DNA from: Aldehydirespirator sp965221215
Lineage (GTDB): Bacteria > Actinomycetota > Acidimicrobiia > Acidimicrobiales > Aldehydirespiratoraceae
Assembly (NCBI GenBank): GCA_965221215.1
Contig: OZ244872.1
Location: 2,046,001 to 2,110,000, forward strand
Direction of reading: 5' to 3'
Length of the DNA stretch: 64,000 nt
A program made the position numbers and the translations under genes. Of this stretch, positions 18,587 through 26,665 are shown in pieces; position 1 is the stretch's first letter, and the number at the start of each line of letters is the position of its first letter. A model generated the notes under the pieces. It searched no databases, had not been told where the DNA came from, and saw only the letters and a program-made list of their open reading frames with translations.

Positions 18587-19060
18587 GTGGGCTTCACCCA
18601 TCTGGATGGGCAGGGCCGGGCGCGGATGGTGGACGTCTCGTCGAAGGCGCCCACCCACCGCCGGGCCGTGGCCCGGGGCCGGGTGCAGATGGCGCCCGAG
18701 GTGGCCCAAGCCCTGAGGGCGGGCGAGATCGGCAAGGGCGACGTGCTGGCCGTGGCCCGGGTGGCCGGCATCCAGGCCGCCAAGCGGACCTCGGAGCTGA
18801 TCCCGCTGTGCCACGGCCTGGCGCTGAGCTCGGTGGCGGTGGACTTCGAAGTGGGCAACAACGAGGTGGTGATCGAGGCGCAGGTGGAGACCGTCGACCG
18901 CACCGGGGTGGAGATGGAGGCGCTGACCGCCTGCAGCGTGGCCGCCCTCACCGTCTACGACATGTGCAAGTCGATGGACCGGTCGATGGCCATCGGCGAC
19001 ATCGCCCTGTGGGAGAAGTCCGGCGGCCGCTCCGGCACCTTCCGCCGCGAGGAACGCTGA
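18587..19060 (+). CDS. moaC: cyclic pyranopterin monophosphate synthase MoaC
   Basis: 157 residues, full length. It converts the MoaA product to cPMP. Hallmarks visible: MVDVSSKAPTHRRAVARG, LIPLCHGLALSS, and the C-terminal ALTVYDMCKSMDRSM with the conserved Asp and Lys. The GTG start is 9 bases after the moaA stop, so the two form an operon. Confidence 0.97.
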   Translation: MGFTHLDGQGRARMVDVSSKAPTHRRAVARGRVQMAPEVAQALRAGEIGKGDVLAVARVAGIQAAKRTSELIPLCHGLALSSVAVDFEVGNNEVVIEAQVETVDRTGVEMEALTACSVAALTVYDMCKSMDRSMAIGDIALWEKSGGRSGTFRREER

Positions 19061-19102
19061 ACATCCGCTCACGGGCATCGACACGCAGCCGGTCCGACAT
19101 GA

Positions 19103-19121
19103 CGCGCCGGCTGGCGGCGCG
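19103..19121. terminator. hairpin between convergent moaC and moeA
   Basis: CGCGCCG-GCTGG-CGGCGCG, a perfect 7-bp stem with a 5-base loop, midway between the convergent stops of moaC (19060) and moeA (19137). No clear T-run follows on either side, so it may be a bidirectional or Rho-assisted terminator. Confidence 0.5.
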
Positions 19122-19136
19122 GGCCTGACAGGGGGG

Positions 19137-20345
19137 TTAGAGCAGGATCACGTCGACCGGATCGCCGGCTGTGACCTCCGCGCCGTCGGGCACCACGGCC
19201 AGCGCGTCGGCCCTGGTCATGGCGGCCAGTTGGTGCGATCCCTGGCCGCCGGAGCGGGCGACGTGCAGCACGCCCCGCTCATCTCGGGTGGCCGCCACCC
19301 GCACGTAGTGGGTCTTGCCGTCGCCGCGGTGGCCGAGATCGCCGTCGCTGACGGCCCGCACCGTCTGTGGGCCGAGCTCGAGCGGCGCGAAGCCGGCCAT
19401 CGCTCGCAGCGCAGGCTTGGCCAGCAGCTCGAAGCTCACCATCGACGACACCGGATTGCCCGGCAGCCCGAACACGGGCACACCGCCGACGATGCCGAAA
19501 GCGAACGGCTTGGCCGGCTTGATAGCGATCTGCATCCAGCGCATGTCGCCGATGCGGTCGAGCACCACCTTCACATAGTCGAAATCGCCCATCGACACGC
19601 CGCCCGACGACAGCATCGCGTCGCAGTCGGCCACCCCGGCCCGGAACGACCGCTCAATGTGGTCGGGGTCGTCGCGGGCGATGCCCAGGTCCACCCCCTC
19701 GAAGCCGGCCTCGGCCACCAAGCCCAGCAGCGTGCGGCGGTTGGTGTCGCGGATCTGGCCCCGACGCAGCGGCCCGGCGGTGTCGGCCAGCTCGTCGCCG
19801 GTGGAGAGCACCCCCACCCGGGGGCGCCCGCAGACGGCCACCTCGTAGGCGCCCACCGCGGCCAGCAGTCCGATCCGGCCCGGCGTCACCACCGTGCCGG
19901 CCTCCAGCACCCGCTCGCCCTCGGCCACGTCCTCGCCGGGATGGCGGATGTGGTTGCCGGGCTTGACCGCGGCCTGCACCAGCACCCGGTCGTCGTCGCC
20001 GTCGAGGCGACGGGTCAGCTCCACCTTCACCACCGCGTCGGCGCCGTCGGGGATGGGAGCGCCGGTCATGATGCGGGCGGCTTGGCCCGGCCCGACGTGC
20101 AGCGAGCCGTCGTCGCCGGCGCCGATAGTCCCCACCACGTCCAACTCGACCGGCGCGGCCCGGGTGTCGTCGGCCCGCACTGCGTAGCCGTCCATGGCGG
20201 TGTTGGCGAATCCCGGAATGGGCTCTGAGGAGGACACCGGCTCGGCCAGCACCAAGCCCAATGCCTCGGCCAGCCCGAACCGGCGGGCGGGCAGCGCCTC
20301 GACCCGCTCCAGCACATGGGCCCGGGCCTCGTTCAACGGGATCAA
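19137..20345 (-). CDS. moeA: molybdopterin molybdenumtransferase MoeA
   Basis: 402 residues. It inserts molybdate into adenylated molybdopterin. Motifs: GFANTAMDGYAVRADD near the N-terminus, GDELADTAGPLRRGQIRDTN, SSGGVSMGDFDYVK and the family signature GLPGNPVSSMVSFELL. TTG 20345 is chosen because it follows AAAGGAGG by 8 bases and overlaps the plsY stop as TTGA; a much longer open frame upstream only shadows plsY. It faces moaA/moaC convergently. Confidence 0.95.
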   Translation of the reverse strand: MIPLNEARAHVLERVEALPARRFGLAEALGLVLAEPVSSSEPIPGFANTAMDGYAVRADDTRAAPVELDVVGTIGAGDDGSLHVGPGQAARIMTGAPIPDGADAVVKVELTRRLDGDDDRVLVQAAVKPGNHIRHPGEDVAEGERVLEAGTVVTPGRIGLLAAVGAYEVAVCGRPRVGVLSTGDELADTAGPLRRGQIRDTNRRTLLGLVAEAGFEGVDLGIARDDPDHIERSFRAGVADCDAMLSSGGVSMGDFDYVKVVLDRIGDMRWMQIAIKPAKPFAFGIVGGVPVFGLPGNPVSSMVSFELLAKPALRAMAGFAPLELGPQTVRAVSDGDLGHRGDGKTHYVRVAATRDERGVLHVARSGGQGSHQLAAMTRADALAVVPDGAEVTAGDPVDVILL

Positions 20346-20926
20346 CTCTTCAGCCTCCTTTCGGTGCCGCGTACGAGCCGCACGATATTGCCGTGGTGGC
20401 GCATGGCCATCACCCCCATCACCAGCGCGGCCACGATCACCTCGGGCGCGGGCCAGCCGAACACCAGCGCCAGCACCGGGTAGGTGACGCCCACGCTCAG
20501 CGAGCCCAGCGCGGCCACCCTGGTGAGGCGCACCATGCCGAAGAACACCACCACGCAGATGGCGCCCATGATCGGGTCGAGGACGATGCCGCCGCCTCCC
20601 GCGGTGGCCATGCCCTTGCCGCCCCGGAACTTGCGCAGCACCGGCCACACATGGCCTGCCACCGCGCCGATCCATGCCGCCAGGGCCTCGGGCCGGTCCC
20701 ACAGCAGCAGGGCCGCGCCGACGGGCGCCGCGCCCTTGGCCATGTCGCCCAGAGCCACGGCCACGCCGGCCAGTCGCCCGCCCAGGCGGTAGATGTTGCT
20801 GGCGCCGGGGTTGCCCGAGCCCTCGCGGCTGGGGTCGCGGCCGATCCTGTGGCCCACCAGCCCGGCGGTGGGAAACATGCCCGCGGTGTAGGCAACGACG
20901 AAGGCCACCCCCATCCACACCGTCAC
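20342..20926 (-). CDS. plsY: glycerol-3-phosphate acyltransferase PlsY
   Basis: 194-residue integral membrane acyltransferase using acyl-phosphate. Three family motifs are present: GSGNPGASN, the FRGGKGMAT loop and a late MRHHGNI (usual core R-H-x-x-N-I). Several hydrophobic helices. The GTG start is 6 bases after TAGTAT, part of which derives from the end of a repeat element at 20936-20950. Translationally coupled to moeA. Confidence 0.95.
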   Translation of the reverse strand: MTVWMGVAFVVAYTAGMFPTAGLVGHRIGRDPSREGSGNPGASNIYRLGGRLAGVAVALGDMAKGAAPVGAALLLWDRPEALAAWIGAVAGHVWPVLRKFRGGKGMATAGGGGIVLDPIMGAICVVVFFGMVRLTRVAALGSLSVGVTYPVLALVFGWPAPEVIVAALVMGVMAMRHHGNIVRLVRGTERRLKS

Positions 20927-20932
20927 GCCCGG

Positions 20933-20950
20933 ATACTAGAGGCCGAGCGG
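20933..20950 (-). promoter_or_regulatory. plsY leaderless promoter at a solo repeat end
   Basis: TAGTAT (20933-20938, minus strand) ends 6 bases before the plsY GTG. It abuts TAGAGGCCGAGCGG (20937-20950), which matches the terminal sequence of the MITE-like element. The repeat end therefore forms part of the promoter region. Confidence 0.55.
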
Positions 20951-21017
20951 ACGGACAGTCCGATCCGCGGACACACGCGAGACGCGCAGCGGGGCCGTGG
21001 CGTTATCCTTCGCCGCC

Positions 21018-21434
21018 GTGCCGGTGTACGACTACCGCTGCGAACGCTGCACTTCGCAGTTCGAGGTGCGGCAGTCGTTCAGCGAAGACACGCTGACGGT
21101 CTGCCCGCCCCAGGGTGGCCCGGCCTCCTGCGTCTCGCCCGGTGAGGGCCCCGTCAAGAAGGTGTTCAGCGGAGTGGCCATCGCCTTCAAGGGCGACGGC
21201 TTCTACAAGAACGACCACGGCTCCATCGCCCAGGATCGCCGCAAGGAGAAGGCGTCGTCCAACGGCGCCTCGGAGTCGAAGGACTCGTCATCGAAGGACT
21301 CCTCAGAGTCGAAGAGTTCCTCGTCGAAGGATTCTTCGTCGTCGTCGTCCGATTCGACGTCGAAGTCGGGGTCCGATTCGGCTTCGGGCCGGTCGAAGGT
21401 TGACACTGGCGCGTCGTCGTCCTCGACTAGCTGA
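21018..21434 (+). CDS. FmdB-family zinc-ribbon protein with Ser/Lys/Asp tail
   Basis: About 138 residues. The N-terminal MPVYDYRCERCTSQFEV is the CxxC zinc ribbon of FmdB-like regulators; the second Cys pair seems reduced (VCPPQGG...SCV). From about residue 75 the protein is a low-complexity run of Ser, Lys, Asp and Glu (SSKDSSESKSSSSKDSSSSS). GTG 21018 is 8 bases after TATCCT. Role unknown; family members are small putative regulators found in most Actinobacteria. Confidence 0.85.
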   Translation: MPVYDYRCERCTSQFEVRQSFSEDTLTVCPPQGGPASCVSPGEGPVKKVFSGVAIAFKGDGFYKNDHGSIAQDRRKEKASSNGASESKDSSSKDSSESKSSSSKDSSSSSSDSTSKSGSDSASGRSKVDTGASSSSTS

Positions 21435-21521
21435 CTCGCCGCCGCCGCGGCCCGGCACCGAATCCAAGACGGTGCCGCCCGACCGTGGGCCGTGCGCGCC
21501 CACCCGCCGCCGGGAGGCCCG

Positions 21522-21971
21522 ATGTCGCCCACCAGACCCAGAGCCCGTGACGGCCGCACCGCGCTCGCCCGAATCCAGGCGATGCTGTATCGCCATCGGT
21601 GGGTTCGCTGGCTCGCGGCGGGCACGGCCGCCCTAGCCGTGGCGCTCTCGCTGCGGGAGACCCCGACCGACCCGGCGCCCCCGCCGACGGTGACTGCGCC
21701 GCCGGGGCCGGCCGGACTGCTCCCGCCGGGCACCCGCGGCGTTCCCATCCCCACTGCCAGCGGAGTGTTCGCGGCGCACGACCGGGTGGACGTCCACGCC
21801 GTGCTCGACGGCGCCGAGGTGGCGCGCGGCGCGCTGATCGTCGACGTGGCCGCAGACGAGGTGGTGGTGGCCGTTCCCCACGACCGGGTGGACGCCACCG
21901 TCGACGCCCTGGCCACCGGTGGTGTGTTGCTGGTGCTGGTGCCCCAGTCAGCGCAGGCCGGTGGCGAGTAG
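21522..21971 (+). CDS. SAF-domain (CpaB/RcpC-like) membrane protein
   Basis: 149 residues from ATG 21522 with GGGAGG upstream. One membrane helix (WLAAGTAALAVALSL) is followed by a Pro-rich linker and a CpaB/RcpC-like region RGVPIPTASGVFAAHDRVDV, then VVVAVPHDRVDATVDAL and LLVLVP at the end. CpaB proteins act in Flp/tad pilus assembly, but no pilus gene is nearby. The last 24 bases overlap the convergent uppP end. Confidence 0.7.
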   Translation: MSPTRPRARDGRTALARIQAMLYRHRWVRWLAAGTAALAVALSLRETPTDPAPPPTVTAPPGPAGLLPPGTRGVPIPTASGVFAAHDRVDVHAVLDGAEVARGALIVDVAADEVVVAVPHDRVDATVDALATGGVLLVLVPQSAQAGGE

Positions 21972-22760
21972 GGCCAGGACCGCGGCGCCGGCCAGCACTC
22001 GGTAGGCGACGAAGGGTCCCATGCTCGTGCGGGCCGCGATCGTGGTGGTTGCCCACACCGCAGCCCAGCCGGTGATCAGCGACGATCCGGCCCCGGCGGC
22101 CAGCGGGGGCCATAGCGACTCCGGGACGCTCAGCCCGAACAGTCCGTAGACGCCGGCGCCGGCGATCACGGGCAGGCTCATCAGGAACGCCAGCCGCACC
22201 GCCGCCTCCCGGCTGTAGCCGAGACTGCGGGCCACGGTCATGGTCACACCGGCGCGCGACACTCCGGGCTGGAGAGCGAGGGCCTGGCCCGCGCCCATCA
22301 GCACCGCGTGCCACGGGCCGAAGTCAGACTGGGTGCGCCGCTCGGCCAGCCGGTCCGAGGCGCCCAGCAGCAGCCCGAACACGATCAGGGCCACCGCCAC
22401 CAGCGCGATGCGGTCAGAGCCCCGCAGCGCGTCGCCCGCAGCCACCCCGACAATCCCGGCGGGCACGGCCGACAGCGCCAGCGACCAGCCGACCCGGCCG
22501 TCGGTGCTGAGCGACCCGCGGCCAAAGCACGGCGCCAGCGCGGCGGTGGCGTAGGTCACGACGTCTCGGCGCAGATAGGCAGCGGCACCGGCCAGGGTGC
22601 CCACATGGACGGCCACGTCGAAGGCAGTGGCTGAGTCGCCGGTCAGCTCGTCCCAGCCGAACAGCCAGCGAACCAGGATCAGATGTCCGCTGGAGGACAC
22701 CGGCAAGAACTCGGTGAGGCCCTGGACGATGCCCAGCACGACGGCGTGAAGGATCGGCAC
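21948..22760 (-). CDS. uppP: undecaprenyl-diphosphatase UppP
   Basis: 270-residue membrane phosphatase recycling undecaprenyl pyrophosphate for cell-wall synthesis. Signature motifs: VQGLTEFLPVSSSGHL near the N-terminus and LQPGVSRAGVTM in the second half. About eight hydrophobic segments. GTG 22760 is 8 bases after TAGCCT. The convergent 3' overlap with the SAF gene is 24 bases. Confidence 0.96.
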   Translation of the reverse strand: MPILHAVVLGIVQGLTEFLPVSSSGHLILVRWLFGWDELTGDSATAFDVAVHVGTLAGAAAYLRRDVVTYATAALAPCFGRGSLSTDGRVGWSLALSAVPAGIVGVAAGDALRGSDRIALVAVALIVFGLLLGASDRLAERRTQSDFGPWHAVLMGAGQALALQPGVSRAGVTMTVARSLGYSREAAVRLAFLMSLPVIAGAGVYGLFGLSVPESLWPPLAAGAGSSLITGWAAVWATTTIAARTSMGPFVAYRVLAGAAVLALLATGLR

Positions 22761-22799
22761 CGCCGTCGAGGCTAGGGGTTGGACTCGGTCACCTGCCGG

Positions 22800-24149
22800 T
22801 CACGAGCCAGACATGGTCACGTCGGCCACCGCCAATGTCACCCCGGCCGCGCTCATGGGGAGCCACTCCAGATCCGAGCCGACCTCGGTCACGTCCATCA
22901 GCAGCCGCTGGATGGTGCTGGCGATGGTCACCTCCCGGATCGGCTCGGCGGTCTCGCCGTCGCGTATTCGCAGCCCCTCGGCACCCACCGAGAAGTCGCC
23001 CGACACCGCGTTGACCCCGCTGTGGAGGCCGGTCACGCCCTGCACCAGCAGGCCGTCGTCGATGTCGGCCACGATCTCGGCCTGCGAGCGGGCGCCGGGC
23101 GCCAGCCTCAGGGCGTGGGCGCCCACGCCGGGGGTGCCCTTGAACCCGCCCCTCACCGCCGAGCCGGTGGAGGCGACCCCGGCCCGCCGGGCGGTGTAGG
23201 TGTCGTAGAGGAAGGCCCGCAGCACGCCGTCTCGGATCAGCGGCACCCGGCGGGTGGCCAGGCCCTCGGCGTCGATGGCCGACGCGGTGAAGGCTTCGGG
23301 GTCGGTGGCGTCGTCCACCAGGGTGAGCTCGGCTGAGCCCACCGCGTCGTGCATCCGGTCGGCGAACAGCGACCGGCCCTTGAGCACGGCGTCGCCGCTC
23401 AGCGTGGCGCCCACGATGCCGAGGAGCTGGGCGGTCACGTACGGGTCGAGCACCGCGGTCAGCCGGCGGGTGGGGGCCTGGGCCGCGCCCAGCAGGCGGG
23501 TGGCCCGGTCGGCCGCGTCGCCGCCGGCCTTCTGCACCGACAGCTCGTCGGGCCGGCGGCCGACCGAGAACCCGAATCCGGTCTGGGTTTCGCCGTCGTC
23601 GGCGGCCAGGCTGTAGGCGGCCAGGTAGCAGCCGGTCTCGCGGGCCTCAGCGGCCACACCCCGCGAGGTGGCCACCGCCCCCTCGTAGATCGAGTCGGCG
23701 TACTCGGCCGACTCCACGCCGGTGACCCGCGGGTCGGCGGCCAGGGTGGCCCGCTCGAGCTCCACCGCCAGCGCCACCTTGTCGTCGGTGGCGAAGTCGG
23801 CCAGTTCGCGGCGGTAGAGGTCGAGCGAGGCGGGGGCCACGCCGTCGGGCTCGGCCACCCCCGCGAACTCGTCGACGCTGCCGAAGCGGGAGTTGTCGAG
23901 CGCCTCGTCGAAGGTCTCGCGCAGCGTGTCGCCGTCGAGGGCGGCGGCGTAGGCGAAGCCCTGCCGGCCGTCGCGCACCACCCGCACCCCGATCCCCACC
24001 GACGTGGCCGCGGTGAGCGACTCGACCTCGCCCTGATAGGCCCGCACCTCGGTCTCGTGCTCCCGGGCGACGTAGGCCTCCGCATCGACGCCCGCGCCGG
24101 ACCAGCCGACGACCCGCTCGGCGATCTCCAACAGGCTCGGCTCAGCCAC
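22800..24149 (-). CDS. tldE: TldE/PmbA-type metalloprotease subunit
   Basis: 449 residues. It is the partner of TldD in the TldD/TldE protease that processes modified peptides (microcin B17 leader in E. coli) and CcdA. It has the PmbA/TldE fold (TAATSVGIGVRVVRDGRQGF, FTASAIDAEGLATRRVPLI, VQGVTGLHSGVNAVSGDFSVGA split by an intact linker) and lacks the HExxxH of TldD, as expected. It lies 187 bases downstream of tldD across a minisatellite. Confidence 0.93.
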   Translation of the reverse strand: MAEPSLLEIAERVVGWSGAGVDAEAYVAREHETEVRAYQGEVESLTAATSVGIGVRVVRDGRQGFAYAAALDGDTLRETFDEALDNSRFGSVDEFAGVAEPDGVAPASLDLYRRELADFATDDKVALAVELERATLAADPRVTGVESAEYADSIYEGAVATSRGVAAEARETGCYLAAYSLAADDGETQTGFGFSVGRRPDELSVQKAGGDAADRATRLLGAAQAPTRRLTAVLDPYVTAQLLGIVGATLSGDAVLKGRSLFADRMHDAVGSAELTLVDDATDPEAFTASAIDAEGLATRRVPLIRDGVLRAFLYDTYTARRAGVASTGSAVRGGFKGTPGVGAHALRLAPGARSQAEIVADIDDGLLVQGVTGLHSGVNAVSGDFSVGAEGLRIRDGETAEPIREVTIASTIQRLLMDVTEVGSDLEWLPMSAAGVTLAVADVTMSGS

Positions 24150-24191
24150 GCTCAGCCCTCGACGCCCGCCCGACGCAGCCGCCGGGCGCCG

Positions 24192-24361
24192 CTCACGCCG
24201 CGGTGCCGGCCACCGGTCACACCGGCGCTCACGCTGCGGTACCGCCCAACGATCCCGCCGGGATCAACGCCACAGCGCCGGCCAACGGTCACACCGGGAC
24301 TCACGCCGCGGTGCCGGCCATCGGACAGGCCGAAGTTCACGCCGCGGTGCCGCCGACGGTG
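24192..24361. repeat. 36-bp minisatellite derived from the tldD 3' end
   Basis: Four full units and one partial unit of 36 bp: 24192-24227, 24228-24263, 24264-24299, 24300-24335 and 24336-24361. Units start (C/T)TCACGCCGCGGTGCCGGCC with 65-85 percent identity to each other. The last unit is the tldD terminus itself: on the minus strand each unit encodes a (G/A)GTAA-stop-like ending, so the array looks like in-register duplication of the last codons and stop of tldD. Confidence 0.85.
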
Positions 24362-25728
24362 AGGGCGGTCACCCTCAGCGTGGGGGTGCCGTCGCCCACC
24401 GGCACGCCCTGGCCGTCCTTGCCGCAGGTGCCCGGCGATCCCATGGCGAAGTCGTCGCCGAGGGCGTCGATGCGGGTGAGCACCTCGGGTCCGTTGCCGA
24501 TCAGGTTGCCCTCCCGGATGGGGGCGGTGATCCGGCCGTTCTCGATCAGGTAGGCCTCGGTCATGCCGAACACGAAGTCGCCGGTGGCGGTGTTGACCTG
24601 GCCGCCGCCGAGCTGGGCCACATACACGCCGTGGCTGGTGTCGGCCACGATGTCGTCGGGGTTGGCATCGCCGTTGTCGATGAAGGTGTTGGTCATGCGC
24701 ACCATGGGCAGGTGCTGGTAACTCTGGCGCCGGCCGTTGCCCGAGCTGGCCCGGCCCTGCTTGCGGGCCCGCAGGCGATCCCACATGTAGTCGGTGAGCA
24801 CCCCGTCGGAGATGAGCACGTTGCGGGCCGCGGGCCTGCCCTCGTCGTCGATGCCGTAGTGGCCCCACTCCCCCGCCATGGTGCCGTCGTCCACCAGGGT
24901 GACCATCGGCGCGGCCACCGTCTCGCCGACCCGCCCCGCGAACACCGACGCCGACTTGGCCACCAGGTCGGCCTCCAGGCCGTGCCCGCAGGCCTCGTGG
25001 AACAGCACTCCGCCGCCGCCGGGGCCGACCACCACCGGCATGGTGCCGCTGGGCGCGGGCTGGGCGGTGAGCTTGGTGAGGGCCCGCTGCGCGGCCCGGC
25101 GGGCCATGTCCTCCACGTCGTAGAGGTCGAACAGCTCGAATCCGGCGGTGCGGCCCGCCGACTCGCGGCCGGTCTGCATGCCGGTGTCGCCGGTGGCCAC
25201 GCACGACACCGAGAACAGGGTGCGCACCTGGTCGTCGCTGGTGAACAGCCCGTCGCTGTCGGCCACCAGGATGCGGCGGCGGCCGTCGCCGTAGCGGGCC
25301 GACACCTGGGTGATGGCGCCGCCGGCGGAGCGGGCCGCAGCGTCGGCGGCGGTGAGCAGGGCCACCTTGCGGTCCTTGGGCACCTCCTCGGGCGGAATGC
25401 GCACCTCGATGCGCTGCGGGGCCTGCAGGGCCGACACGGCCACCGTGCGGGTTCCGCCGCCGCCCCCCCTGGCTGCGGCCGCGGCCGCGTCGGCTGCCGC
25501 GGCCAGGCCGGGTGCGCTGAGGTCGGCGGTGTGGGCGAAGCCGGTGGTGTCGCCGGCCACCACCCGGATGCCGGCGCCCCGGTCGCGTCCCGACACGACC
25601 TCCTCGACCCGGCCGTCGTCGAGCACCGCCGAGGACGAGCGCTTGTCCTCGGCGAAGATTTCGGCGAAGTCCGCGCCCGTGCGCATCGCGGCCGCCAGCG
25701 TGCGATTCACAAGGTCGGCTTCGAGCAT
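24337..25728 (-). CDS. tldD: TldD-type metalloprotease
   Basis: 463-residue catalytic subunit of TldD/TldE. The zinc motif HEACGH is seen in GVLFHEACGHGLEADLV near residue 240, with a downstream cysteine in SPGTCGKDGQGVPVGDG. The N-terminal half has DFAEIFAEDKRSSS and GAGIRVVAGDTTGFAHT. ATG 25728 lies 20 bases from the divergent PAP2 gene. Its last codons form a unit of the 36-bp repeat. Confidence 0.95.
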   Translation of the reverse strand: MLEADLVNRTLAAAMRTGADFAEIFAEDKRSSSAVLDDGRVEEVVSGRDRGAGIRVVAGDTTGFAHTADLSAPGLAAAADAAAAAARGGGGGTRTVAVSALQAPQRIEVRIPPEEVPKDRKVALLTAADAAARSAGGAITQVSARYGDGRRRILVADSDGLFTSDDQVRTLFSVSCVATGDTGMQTGRESAGRTAGFELFDLYDVEDMARRAAQRALTKLTAQPAPSGTMPVVVGPGGGGVLFHEACGHGLEADLVAKSASVFAGRVGETVAAPMVTLVDDGTMAGEWGHYGIDDEGRPAARNVLISDGVLTDYMWDRLRARKQGRASSGNGRRQSYQHLPMVRMTNTFIDNGDANPDDIVADTSHGVYVAQLGGGQVNTATGDFVFGMTEAYLIENGRITAPIREGNLIGNGPEVLTRIDALGDDFAMGSPGTCGKDGQGVPVGDGTPTLRVTALTVGGTAA

Positions 25729-25747
25729 GGCCGACTACTGTAACGCG

Positions 25748-26665
25748 ATGGCTTCGGAGGTCGCGGGCGCCTATTCCCGACAGGCTGGGGACCCCTCGGC
25801 CCGCACCGGGCGCTCCGGACGTAGGCGCTTCGCGGGCGAGCGATCCGGGGGCGGGGCGCTGCACTGGTGGAGCGAACTGGTCATCATCGGCGCCTTCTAC
25901 GGGGTGTACACCCTGATCCGCAACCAGTTCGGGTCGGATCTGGGGCCTTCGGTGAAGCAGACCGCCATCGACAACGCCTACGACGTGATCGCCTGGGAGC
26001 GGGCCGTGCACCTCTTCGGCGAGAAGGGCATCCAGGACCTCTTCATCGAATGGGACCCGTTCATCCAGTTCTGGAACATCTTCTACGGGTTCTGCCACTT
26101 CGCGGTCACCATCGGCGTGATGGTGCTGCTGTTCGTGCGCCATCCGGCCCGCTACGGGGTGCAGCGCACCGTGCTGGCGCTCACCACCGCGCTGGCGCTG
26201 GTCGGCTTCGCCCTCTACCCGCTGATGCCGCCCCGGCTGCTCAACGACTGCAGCGCCTTCGGGGCCTGCGACCCCAACTACTCCTATGTCGACACCCTGG
26301 TGGACCCCGGCGGATTCTGGTCGTTCAACTCGAGCGCCATGATGGACATCTCCAACCAGTACGCGGCCATGCCCAGCCTCCACATCGCCTGGGCGGTGTG
26401 GTGCGTGGTGGCCGCGCTGCCGGTGCTGCGCCGCCGCTGGGCTCGCCTGGGGATGCTGTCGTACCCCTGGCTTACACTGTTCGCGGTGATGGTCACCGCC
26501 AATCACTACTGGCTCGACGCCGTGGGAGGCATGCTGGCGGTGGCGGTCGCCTATCCGGCCGGCGTGCTGCTGTCGCGGCGGCTGCCCGGGTGGCTGGCGC
26601 CGCGACCCCCCGACGACGCAAAGCAAGCACAACAAGCACCCCAGGAGCACCGCCATGCAGCTTGA
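25748..26665 (+). CDS. PAP2_3 (Aur1/Ipt1-like) membrane phosphatase/transferase
   Basis: 305 residues, about six membrane helices. It has PAP2-type residues in AAMPSLHIAWAVW (His nucleophile side) and VTANHYWLDAVGGML (His-Asp). Members are inositol-phosphotransferases or lipid phosphatases. ATG 25748 is 6 bases after TACTGT, indicating a leaderless start; a longer frame upstream only shadows tldD. The 3' end overlaps dxs by 11 bases, so it is likely co-transcribed with isoprenoid synthesis. Confidence 0.82.
   Translation: MASEVAGAYSRQAGDPSARTGRSGRRRFAGERSGGGALHWWSELVIIGAFYGVYTLIRNQFGSDLGPSVKQTAIDNAYDVIAWERAVHLFGEKGIQDLFIEWDPFIQFWNIFYGFCHFAVTIGVMVLLFVRHPARYGVQRTVLALTTALALVGFALYPLMPPRLLNDCSAFGACDPNYSYVDTLVDPGGFWSFNSSAMMDISNQYAAMPSLHIAWAVWCVVAALPVLRRRWARLGMLSYPWLTLFAVMVTANHYWLDAVGGMLAVAVAYPAGVLLSRRLPGWLAPRPPDDAKQAQQAPQEHRHAA

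Noticed and set aside
20346..20918. N-terminal extension of moeA
   Set aside because: Antisense-frame shadow of plsY on the same strand in another phase; a ribosome-binding site and TTGA overlap mark the true start at 20345.
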